Shown here: positions 22,801 through 31,690 of the stretch, piece by piece | Layout of the letters: every line of letters begins with the position of its first letter | How positions within the stretch are numbered: position 1 is the first letter of the stretch | Source: Galerina marginata | Taxonomy: Eukaryota > Basidiomycota > Agaricomycetes > Agaricales > Galerinaceae | Reading direction: 5' to 3' | Assembly (NCBI GenBank): GCA_023014335.1 | Contig: JAECYW010000003.1 | Span: forward strand, 4,030,001-4,094,000 | Length of the DNA stretch: 64,000 nt | Program-made: the position numbers and the translations under genes | The notes under the pieces: model-generated | Told to the model about the DNA's origin: nothing | Database searches by the model: none | Seen by the model: only the letters and a program-made list of their open reading frames with translations

Positions 22801-23502
22801 ATATTTCCTGCATCAAATTCCATCCAGAGAGTGAGTTGTGTGTATGTTCATGGGCTTAATTTTGATTGCTGACATTGTTTATACAATGCCATCCAGCCAG
22901 GGAGTTGTGTCTTTTATAGTTATTTTTTATAACTAATGTATCATTTTATACTTCATCCAGTTTGTAAGTACTCTAGTAAATCATTTTGTTCTGTACCCTT
23001 AGTGAATCTGTATACCATAGGTAAATAGGATTAAAGATGTTACTTGTGCCCACTTCAATGTATGTTTTTATTATTATTTCTCTCTGCCTATCAATTCTAA
23101 TTTTTATAGATGCCATCTTTGAATGCTTTTATAGGTCTGATCAGAGATGTTTCTTTCTATATAATTTTTTGTCTTATCATTATATGCTTAGCAATTCTGA
23201 TATGTCTTGAGCATTCATTCTGGCTTACTCACTCTGGCTCCAGTCCTACCGAAGCCTTCATTCAAGCCTTGGACACCTATATCAAGGAAAAAGATGCAAT
23301 CCTTAATCAAACATTGGATAAATACTTGAAATCAAACCAGAGCAAGGACTGGTTTGTGATAAAATATAAACCATCTGATGATGAGTGCATAGACATCAGA
23401 AACATCATTCTTAACAACCTTCTTTGTATGATCAGCTGTTGTCTTCATTACCTTAATGTTGCTGATATAATATTTTCAGCTCGTCCAAAACCTATTGGAT
23501 AA
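19869..23502 (+). CDS. P-loop GTPase with Pro-rich N-terminus, interrupted by a repeat-filled intron
   Basis: Starting at MADNRGQTAKESKG, the protein has a basic segment, a long Pro/Ala-rich linker (about residues 40-115) and then a G domain. Its G1 loop is GRANAGKT (about 20,284-20,310), G3 is DSPGFE (exon from about 20,502) and the G4-like motif is MKFDDL (about 20,877). Further exons read KMLFVTIQQNNMELCIEYAVNE and IFVITNDVVDLIEKVASWFGHCYRT (ending near 21,404). A donor GTATGT follows, then about 1.7 kb containing the 71-bp array. Likely C-terminal exon(s) lie at 23,110-23,502, including TEAFIQALDTYIKEKDAIL. It is a paralogue of the 15.5-kb GTPase but has no CaaX. Whether the long interruption is spliced out, or the gene is truncated after CYRT, is unresolved. 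Confidence 0.7.
21720..22970 (+). repeat. 71-bp tandem array, about 17 units, each intron-like
   Basis: The anchor TTGTGTGCAC recurs at 21,771, 21,842, 21,913 and 21,984 and continues at 71-bp steps to 22,836, with decayed end units to about 22,970. Each unit begins GTGAGT or GTAAGT (5' splice-site-like) and carries TTGCTGAC or a variant (branch-site-like). It ends CCAG (3' splice-site-like). Consecutive units are separated by 3 nt that vary: TCT, TTG, GCA, AAA, ACA, TTT, AGA. The array lies on the coding strand of the surrounding GTPase gene. The period is not a multiple of three, so it is not a peptide repeat. Confidence 0.9.
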
Positions 23503-23639
23503 TAAACCTGCAAACAGGGCATGTGGATTGTGCAATCTGAATAGATCTATAAACTGTCAAGAGTTTGTACAGCTACCATTTATATGAACTTCTTTGCATT
23601 TCTTTCCTAGATCTATTAGTTGGCAACTTTTTCATTGGG

Positions 23640-24290
23640 ACCAAGTTTGTGCAACAGAAATTACATAATCAAGAAAGAATTCGGAGCCTTGTTCGAATTC
23701 GACTCCGCAGACTTTTCTCTTACCACCATCTCACAATGTCTGGCTGAGGAAGACCCCGATTTTTTTCGGGTACAGCTACGGCGCCATCTTGTCGCTAGTG
23801 CTAACAACACACAGGGCAGCTTTACTACGACCGGACAAGGATGGTGCTCTTGCTGGTCGGACCAATGCCAAGGAGGATACTACAGGTCGGGCGTTCAAGT
23901 TCTCGATACGAACAAAGAAAATACAGTTGTGGGCGAGGACATTGAGGGCTCGACATATTGCCCACGGACAGCGGAGACGCGCCGAGTTTGTGGGCTCTTT
24001 TTGTCGGTGGTTCATACCTTGTCGGAGACCACGCCCGCGACATCATACGCCGCGCTGCGGATGTCGTGCTCGAGACGCTCAAGAACGAAAACACGGAGGA
24101 TCTGGACAAGAAAAAGGAGGTTGAGGAGGTTGTCGGGCTCGTCTCGACTGAGCAGTTCTCCCAGCTCGTCAACCTGCCCGAGAAGATCACGGACTACAAC
24201 CCGGACGATTCTCCAACGGGCTCGGTTTCTGTGTCTCAGTCTGGTCGAGGTATACCCGGCCACTCTGGTTGGACCTACGGCACCATCTCG
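23640..24290 (+). pseudogene. BRR2: BRR2 5'-end relic, copy 4
   Basis: The leader (ATTACATAATCAAGAAAG, TTCGACTCCGCAGAC) precedes a decayed start (23,736: MSG-like in a shifted frame). Brr2-like blocks follow in several frames: NYG-like [48 protein letters not shown] and [20 protein letters not shown]. After ITDYNPDD it leaves Brr2 into the shared tail SQSGRGIPGHSGWTYGTISSL. It lacks residues equivalent to 55-95, as copy 1 does, which suggests copies 1 and 4 are closest relatives. Confidence 0.86.
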
Positions 24291-24299
24291 TCGCTCGAC

Positions 24300-26450
24300 G
24301 CTCGTACGTACTTGTCCACTTGTTTAAATACCCTATGCTGAGGATGCATGGTTAGATAATTGGTTTCGATAAATGATGCATGGAAGTTTATCGATGAACA
24401 CGGAGCTGTAAGTAATAAAGAGGAGCAGGTCAGAACATCATTCAGGATGAGGAGGAGACCCGAATCTCAGAGCATTGTAGGTATGACATCATCCCGAATC
24501 TTACCTTCTGATCCTGACGGAATTGTAGGTTCTGTGTCCATTCGTTTTCGAACATCTTACTATAATGGGATTTGGAAACAATACATATATTTACCTACTT
24601 GGATTCTAGTTTTTCCCGTCTCCACTCCACTCCTTCTTTTATTCAACCTCCTGCTCGTTTTCGTCATCTTTCTCAAGCATCTCGAAGTTGACGATGACGA
24701 CAGCGCATATATTCACGGGTTGGTACATTCTGCCCATCCTCCTCACGCTCGACACGTGCTGAGGTTCTCGCCGACCTAGGCTGCAGGTGCCTTCTGTTCT
24801 GTCTGTGTTTGCGTATGTGGATTGTCCGTCGTTTTTTTTTCTTCGTTTGCTGACTTGTTGACCTCGTTACAGTTCGATGCGGACCTATGAGGAATTTGAA
24901 CGCACCCGCCAACGATCAAGTGAGTGTTAACGGTGTCAACGTACCTCGCACTGACTTTGGCCTCCCCCTTCCCGTCCAGCGCGAAGAAACGGCGTCACCT
25001 CGTCTTTCGTGGCCTTCTTTTCGCGACTACAACTAGTCGACGTCGCCGGCCTCGGGTCTGAAGATGTGATGTGCGGGCTCCAGTACCTATGCCCGTCTTC
25101 CTCTCAACCATCATCCTTGTTTGTGGAAGTCGACAGGATCAACATATCATCTAGATCGCAAAGGACATGCTCGACACACCTGGATCTCAGAAACGCAAGT
25201 AGGCAAGGAATAACATCGAGATTCGAAGCATCATCCTGAATTCCTATCTACCCTGCCTTTGACCCCACTCGGCTCACGGAATCAGCCCATCCGAGCATCT
25301 CGAAGTGGACGGCAGCTGCGGCGGCGCATACATCCACGAGTTGGCACGATTTGGCCATCTATCGCACGTTTGACCTGCACTTACGCTTTCTTCGACCTAG
25401 GCAGGTGATTTTTCGTCTTTCCGTGTTCATATGTGGATTGGTGGTCGTTTCGTTTCGTTTCGTTGCGTTTGCTGACTTGTTGCCCTTGTTGCAGTTCGAT
25501 GCGGACCTATAGTGAATGTGGAAAGAGTACACCCTCCAATGATCAAGTGAGGCTTAAGGGTCTCAAGTTACTTGCACCGTCCATTACGAGCAACAGGGCG
25601 TCGGCGATGCCTGCGACTACAAATAGTCGAAGCCGCTGCCTTCATGCCAGAAGGTCATGGTGTGCGGCTTCAGTACGTATGCCCGTTTCCTCTCCACCAC
25701 TGCCCTTGTCTCCAACGCCGGCCACTCTCAGCCCTCCTCCTCAACACACCTGCCGTCTCCGACTCTAAGGAGACGAGGGCGATAGCGGCGACGATTGGAA
25801 TGATCGAAACTGCTATTCGTTGGTTAAATGGTTGATCAATGGTCTGCTGCTCGGTATAACGCCCTCTCGGCCTCCGCACCTGCGACCCCAGCTGGTATCA
25901 TATGCGGCTTTGCAATCCCCCTTAGCAGGTCGTGCCCCACTCTCCTCCGCTCCTCCTCCTGCTGGATGAGGTGATAACATGATCATGGCGGCGGATGTCA
26001 TCTGCGGCTAAACAAGTCCGAGGTGGTGGATGGTAATGCATGTGTGTGTGCCGTGGTTGCAGCTGCCCGAGTTTACCTTGACAGCTGGGCTGGCACGGCG
26101 GAGAGCGGTAAAAAATGAAGCAAATATTTTGATACTACTGAACCATTTCTTACCCTTGTGCCTAGGTTACGGCGAGTTGTTTTGTACCAGGTAAGCGTGA
26201 TCCGCTTTGGCCCTAATTCTCGGTCTCGCTCTAATCAACCTTATTTCATCAGATATTGTATCTGGCCCGATATCCTTTTTTATGATCCATGCCCTCTTCA
26301 TGAGAGAGATCATGATAACCGTGTGGTCAAAAACAACTCAGGCAAGATGTCACTACGCAGATTCTAAGTATTGAGATTCTATGGGTGATTGTGGTATGAC
26401 TCAGGTGAAAGTGTTCTGAACTTCTTCAGATGTAGCTTTGGGCATAACCT
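24300..26450 (+). repeat. Cassette array between two BRR2 5' copies
   Basis: Heads occur at about 24,370 (ATGATGCATGGAAG) and 25,110-25,260 (CTCGACACACCTGGATCTC). Bodies begin AGCATCTCGAAGT near 24,677 and GAGCATCTCGAAGTGGAC near 25,293. Each body has a GTAC donor-like motif, a CTAGG...CAGGTG junction (24,776; 25,398) and a GCTGACTTGTTG...TTGCAG or TTACAG end. Bodies are followed by TTCGATGCGGACCTAT. A CTGCCCGAGTTTACCTTGAC block lies near 26,065 and an intron-like copy near 26,115-26,165. The plus-strand frame 24,360-24,779 includes HLEVDDDDSAYIHGLV, which is also readable in other bodies, so a decayed protein-coding origin is possible. Confidence 0.6.
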
Positions 26451-26668
26451 CTCTTTGGGGCCTAGTACTTTTAGTGTAGCAAATATACTTGGTTCAAACA
26501 AATCCGAAGAAAAGGAATACTGCACCCAACTGTATCTCGGATTAAATACAGTCAGTAAGGTGGGGGAGTCATATCCGAATTTTGCCCGACATAGCAATTA
26601 CATAATCAACAAGATTTGCAGACGCGCTGCCGCGGTTCGACTCAGCAAACTTTTCTCTTCTTACCACC

Positions 26669-28280
26669 ATGTCTGGCCGAGGAAAACCTGATCTTTCCGG
26701 GTACAATTACGGGGCCATCTCGTCGCTGGTGCTGACGACGGACAGGTCAGCTTTACCGCGACGTGACAAGGAACCAGATGGCGCTCCAGTTTCTCTCGCT
26801 GGTCGAATTGACCCCAAAGACATGGGATCAAGGGTTATTCGACAGGCTCCAAAGGACCTCGACAAGAAGAAGAAGAAGGCTGTGGAGGGCGCTGACCCCT
26901 CTGAAAAGGCTGCTGTGAAGCGCAAGGCCGAGGCAGCTGGATTTGGCTACGCGGATATCATTGAGGCGACTCAGGATGTTGAAGGGTTGACGTATCGCCC
27001 TCGGACGGCTGAAACACGCCAGGTGTACGAGCTCATCTTGTCTGCAGTCCATACCTCACTTGGAGACCAGGCTCAGGACATCGTACGCAGCGCCGCGGAT
27101 GCCGTGCTCGAGACTCTCAAGAACGAAAACATGAAGGACTTCGACAAGAAAAAGGAGGTCGAGGAGGTCGTTGGGCTCATCTCAGGCGAGCAATTTTCCC
27201 AGCTCGTCAGTTTGTCCAAGAAGATCACCGACTTCAACGCGGACGACGAGACGATGGCGGACCCAGACCAGGAACGCAAGGACGCCGAGATTGACGAGGA
27301 GGGTGGAGTTGCGGTCGTGTTTGACGAGGAGGAGCAAGAGGAGGAGGACGAAGAGGGTTTTGAAATTCGAGAGGACTCCGACGAAGACGAGGACGAGGGA
27401 GAAAACGAGGATGAAAACGAGGTAGAAGCCGAGGGCCACGACGAAGACATCGTCATCGGAGGCGAAGCTTCGGGGAAGAACAAAGTCAAAGCCGAAAAGG
27501 ACATTGTCTCCCCTCACTCCATCGACGGCTTCTGGGTTCAGCGACAAATTTCAGAAGTCTATCCCGACCCCGTCACCGCCGCCGACAAAGCAGCATCGGT
27601 ACTTAGCATCCTTGGCTCCGAATCCAGTGCCCGCGACGCCGAAAACCAGCTTATGGAACTGTTCGAGTACCAAAGCTTCCACATTACCGCGAAATTCCTC
27701 AAGAACCGTGAGGTCGTCGTCTGGTGCACGAAGCTGATGCGAAGCGACGCCGAGGAGAGAATCAACGTCGAGGTGGCGATGCGCGAAAAGGGTCTGGGAT
27801 GGATCCTCCGCGACCTCGCAGGCGATCGACAGACGAAGGCAAGCAGGTCCGACGCGATGGACGTGGACGAATCCAAACCGACACAGGTTCCGAAGACCGC
27901 CACTCTCGCTCCTGGCTCGACACTGCAGCCCAAACGCACTGTTGACCTGGAAAGCATGGCGTTCTCGCAGGGCGGGCACTTGATGTCGAACAAGAAGTGC
28001 AAGCTACCGGACGGGTCGTTCAAGCGGGCGAAAAAGGGCTACGAGGAGATTCATGTGCCCGCGCCGAAGCAGAAGCCCGTGACGGAGGGCGAGTTGGTGC
28101 CAATTTCGAGCCTGCCCGAGTGGGCGCGCCAGGCTTTCACGGTGCCGAAGCTTAATCGCGTGCAGAGCAAGTTGTACCCTGGATGGACGAACGAGGTGTG
28201 CGATCAGTTTCTTTGTTTTCACTTTGATCTCTGACATGTTTTTACAGATGTTTCTTATGTTTTCAGGCACGAACATATAA
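26669..28280 (+). CDS. Stand-alone Brr2 N-terminal-region protein (truncated BRR2 duplicate)
   Basis: An open frame from the same [15 protein letters not shown] start as intact Brr2, preserved for about 504 residues up to NRVQSKLYP. It then switches at about 28,179 to unrelated sequence (GWTNE), just before the first helicase domain would begin. The frame stops at 28,232-28,234. If a 52-bp intron (28,196-28,247, with CTGAC branch site) is removed, it ends MFLMFSGTNI at 28,280. Only three amino-acid differences from intact Brr2 are visible, against dozens of silent changes. It carries the Lys-rich segment, the long acidic tract (about residues 215-265) and the conserved block up to the helicase. 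In known Brr2 proteins this region regulates and restrains the helicase, so a regulatory role is inferred. The alternative is a very recent pseudogene. Confidence 0.75.
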
Positions 28281-29090
28281 AAAGTGAGTATATTTTGAAA
28301 GTAGACTAACTATAAACGTACTAGATCGTGTTTAAAAGTGCAAGTTTCCAACGACCTGTCCCCTCCTTTTATCCGTACATGCAGAGGTTCTCCCACCCCG
28401 AAGGGCAGGAGAACACGCCGACGGGTGTGGGGTACACCCGTCGACGATGGCACGGAGGAGGAGAGGGGATGGGGACGTGAAGGCGAGGGAATGACGAGAG
28501 GATGGGGAGCGGAATAGATACGCACCATGTCTCAATGTACGTAGCCAGTAGTTGTCAATAAACCGGTTTAGCCTCCCATCCGTGTCCTAACCATCCTATC
28601 AACCCCTACTCCCTCGTCGCCGCTGTCGCTAACCGTATCCCATTCCGTCTGAATACTTTCGAGAAGGTCGTCTGGGCTGTTAGACTGAATATAAGACTCA
28701 AAAATACCTAGGAAATGTGAGGAAATTCGTACCATCAATGAATTATATGAGTTCTTCGCCCGTAAGTAATGCCTTTCGTAGATCCGGCTTCACGTCGAAT
28801 TGTAGGGTCGGAGGTGGGAAGCGAGATGCGTAAACCGGAAAAAAGCCTTCAAGTTGAATTGGGTGGGACATTCGTAGATGGGTCTTCACGTTGAATTGGG
28901 TGGGTGTCCTCGTCGAACTGTAGCGTCGGAGGTGGGATGCGAGATGCGAAACTCAGATAAAAGGCTTCAATTTGGAGCTCAGAGGCGATGGTCGGGAAGA
29001 GTCAGATTAAACGCGAAAGCAATAAAATTAGCGCAGTACTGAAGAAAGGGACACTTATTAAATAACATTGCCCTGTTCTACCTGCATCCA
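28281..29090. other. Region without a recognised gene, with a short direct repeat
   Basis: Two direct repeats (about 28,785-28,860 and 28,865-28,975) share CTTCACGT, GTCGAATTG/GTCGAACTG, TAG.GTCGGAGGTGGGA, GCGAGATGCG and AAAAGCCTTCAA or AAAGGCTTCAA. The remainder shows nothing identifiable. Confidence 0.4.
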
Positions 29091-29099
29091 AACATCCAA

Positions 29100-29890
29100 C
29101 TGCCTCTCCGAACATCTGAATATCGAATTTGAGGGTGTCAGGTCTATCCCATTGTCGAGGCGATCGGCGGAACTCTGAATATCAAGTTAAAATCTCATCA
29201 GTAAGGAAACAAGACTGACAGAGAATCAAGGCTTACCGCGCAACATAAACCCGTTTCCCGGACGCCCATATATCAAGTCGGAGTCCCTACAGCCTCTATG
29301 ACGACCAGGCAATTGGCGGAATGCTGAAAGTCGAATCGGAAGCTGGATAGTGGGAATTATAAGATGAAACAAACGAAAAGGAACAAACGAATAGCTTACC
29401 ACTGTATACCGTTTCCCGGAAGTCTAAATATCAAGTCGAAATTTCTGCCCGCTTCAGAGGCTCGCTAAGGCTTCAAATCATTAATTAGACCTCAAATGAA
29501 AGAAGTAGATAGCCGTATCTTACTCACAGCGTTGCCCGGAATTCCAAATATCAAGTCGGAAATCCCAGCTGCTTTGGAAGCTTCAAAGGCTTCAAATAAG
29601 TAGTTAGACTTCAAATTAAAATAGTGGATAGCTGTATCATACTCACAGCATTTCCCGGAACTCCAAATATCAAGTCGGCATGTTTGGTCCCTTCAAAGGC
29701 TTCAAAAATAACAAGTTAGCCCCGAAATTGAAAGATTAGATAGCCATAGCCTACTCACAGCGTTTCCCGGAACTCCAAACACCAAATTGGATTCTTCAAG
29801 GTCCTATAGCAAGACCTGCATACCAAAATATGAGCATAGGTCCATAAGAAAGAGGAGAAATGAAACTCACGACGATGAAGAGGAAACATG
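29100..29890 (-). repeat. Tandem array of exon-intron-like units (minus strand)
   Basis: Read on the minus strand, five or six units follow one another. Each has a block with GACTTGATATTTGGAGTTCC or variants (readable as DLIFGVPGN), then GTGAGTA (donor-like), a CTAAC/CTAAT branch-like site and a TTTGAAG acceptor-like end. The best units span about 29,400-29,770. Modelled exons are about 53, 62 and 71 nt, differing by 9 nt and each leaving remainder 2 on division by three, so the reading frame rotates from exon to exon. A possible first ATG (MFPLHR) lies at 29,888, but no continuous protein could be assembled. Confidence 0.6.
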
Positions 29891-30321
29891 ATGGTCACTG
29901 TCGAAAAAGGAAGGTCAGGGTAATGTTTGGCGCATCACCATGATCACGCACCAAATATAACAGATAAGATCGTGATCAGGCTTCGTCGTCGACAACGATG
30001 ATGAGGGGAGGATTGGGCGCAGATGCCGCCATAATGCAGGCATTACGACGACATGGGGGGTACCCTGTTTCGGTGGGTGAGTACCTACCTTTATACCTAT
30101 TTTCTTGCCAAGCATCTCAAGGCCACTAACACAGCCGTCTAAGATCTAAGTTCTCGCTGCTTGCCTGTTCGCTTCAACATTTAATTATGAATCTCATAGT
30201 AGCCTCTTAGTTCCTTATTAGTGAATCATTTCGCTTAATTGAACCCTGAGTTTTCGGATCACTCAAGTCTGAATCATTCTCTTACTGAGTCCTGACCATT
30301 TGAATTCTTATATTCTCTCAC

Positions 30322-30408
30322 AATTCCAGTACCATTTCTCTCACAAAAATTTATCTGCTAGCCAATGGCTACCAAATAATATTTTCTGAGTGAGATGGTA
30401 CTGGAATT
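30322..30408. repeat. Fold-back element with about 19-bp arms
   Basis: AATTCCAGTACCAT...CTCAC at 30,322-30,344 pairs with GTGAGATGGTACTGGAATT at 30,390-30,408, with a small bulge in the first arm. The loop contains a nested TAGCCA-A-TGGCTA palindrome. It could be a miniature inverted-repeat element or an RNA hairpin. Confidence 0.7.
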
Positions 30409-30584
30409 TCCAGTCACTCAAGGGAAAAGAAATAAAATCACAATGGACTACTCACCAAATCTGCAGGGTCCTGTCAAGATGCAAGCCCAGAGAATTCACG
30501 CCGCTGACAGGATTCTCGCCTGAGAATCCACATTAGTGAGGTTCTCCGGCTCCGAGGTGTCACTTTGCCTCAGCTGCCGGTCCT

Positions 30585-30607
30585 CTGAATATTTGAGAAA
30601 TATTCAG
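30585..30607. repeat. Perfect hairpin, 10-bp stem and 3-nt loop
   Basis: CTGAATATTT, GAG, AAATATTCAG. The stem is perfect but AT-rich, and no T-tract follows that would mark a terminator. Function is unknown. Confidence 0.65.
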
Positions 30608-31162
30608 TTTGTGAATTTGGGTAAAATTCATAATTCAAAATGAGATAAAAGATTTATTTGCTCACCAGGAAGTACACTGTAAATTTTGTTTTAAAGGTAA
30701 TTAAAATCTACTTGGAATATTAAGCAAGAAATGTATAACAATCAGGGAAGGTACTTCTCGGGGTGTATGAATCCACTCCTCCGAATAAGGGCGTCAAATG
30801 TGACTGTGCGGCACGCGCAATTGCCGCGCGCATCCCCGAAATTTCCGAAATTTGATTGCCATCGACATCTCTTTCTCAAACTCCCACCTTCACACCCGCT
30901 CTGCCATATCGTCAAATTGCCTGGTGAGTCTCTACAATATTATTTCTAGCCCATCCCAGCTCACCATCACATTTCTTGCTAGCTTCTGTGTGTGTAATTT
31001 CGCTCCTGCAAGTTGCATGCTTTATTTTCACCTTTGTGAAAGTCTCATAACAAAACTCACAGTACGGAACTTTCAACTGCCCATTCATCCCAATATTTAA
31101 CTCTGATGAATTATCCGCTGTAGAGCACTGCAATGACACGGCCGCGGCATGGAGGCGCGGTT

Positions 31163-31690
31163 TGAGATGCAATCGATCGCATCCATGGGCTACTTTCGGA
31201 ATCCCAGTGTACCACGCGACCTTGGGAATTCTGTTATATCAAACGGCCAGGTAAGCTTGTTATTCCCTCTCTCAATTTATTTACTAACTTGGACTTAGGT
31301 TTTACACCCCATGTACAGTCGACGAACATGTGCGCTTATCAGCTGTTTTCAGCCCGAAACAGTGAGTCTTAGAGCTTTGTTTTTTTGATGATATTTGACT
31401 TACGATTTCACTGTACTTCATCAGAAACTCTCATTCGCCATTAGCTACCGTAGTTGGCCTTTTAATTCCCCTCATTGTCGACTTCTACCACCCCTATAGC
31501 TTTGTTACTGGTTACCCGGCTGCTGGGAACAAAGCTATATTGAGTGTTCCGTGCTCATTTCCTTCTCTTTGACCGTATCCAACTTCTACCACCCATATGA
31601 CTTTGTTACTGGTTACCCGACTGCTGGGAACAAAGTCGTATCGAGTGTTCTGTGTTCATTTCCCCTTTTGCGCCAATGGAGAAGATCGCA
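31163..31690 (+). other. Possible spliced short gene with duplicated hairpin segment
   Basis: A frame beginning MQSIASMGYFRNPSVPRDLG (ATG at 31,167) runs to a good donor (CAG|GTAAGCTTG) and an acceptor (GGACTTAG). The next exon reads VLHPMYSRRTCALISCFQPET, followed by another donor GTGAGTCTT. The third segment contains two approximately 100-bp direct repeats, each with a hairpin (31,495-31,539 and 31,595-31,641). Each repeat reads FYHPY.FVTGYP.AGNK in one frame, but a TGA separates them. Product unrecognised; it may be decayed or non-coding. Confidence 0.35.

Larger units (their letters stand above)
29891..31150. other. Region without a recognised gene, with two hairpins
   Basis: Apart from the fold-backs at 30,322-30,408 and 30,585-30,607, nothing identifiable was seen. 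Short AT-rich ORFs (for example 30,852-31,100) have no recognisable domain. Confidence 0.3.

Noticed and set aside
21720..22970. CRISPR-like array
   Set aside because: The repeated unit is 71 bp with only 3 nt between units, there are no unique spacers, and the setting is a eukaryotic gene. It is a tandem satellite with intron-like units.
26633..26645. tRNA T-loop-like GGTTCGACTC (also near 37,635)
   Set aside because: No acceptor stem, D arm or anticodon arm can be formed around it, and it is part of the copied BRR2 leader.
27073..27547. Long minus-strand Ser-rich or Leu-rich frames opposite the BRR2 copies (also at 38,055-38,546)
   Set aside because: They are antisense shadows of the acidic Asp/Glu tract and appear at the same place in both BRR2 copies.
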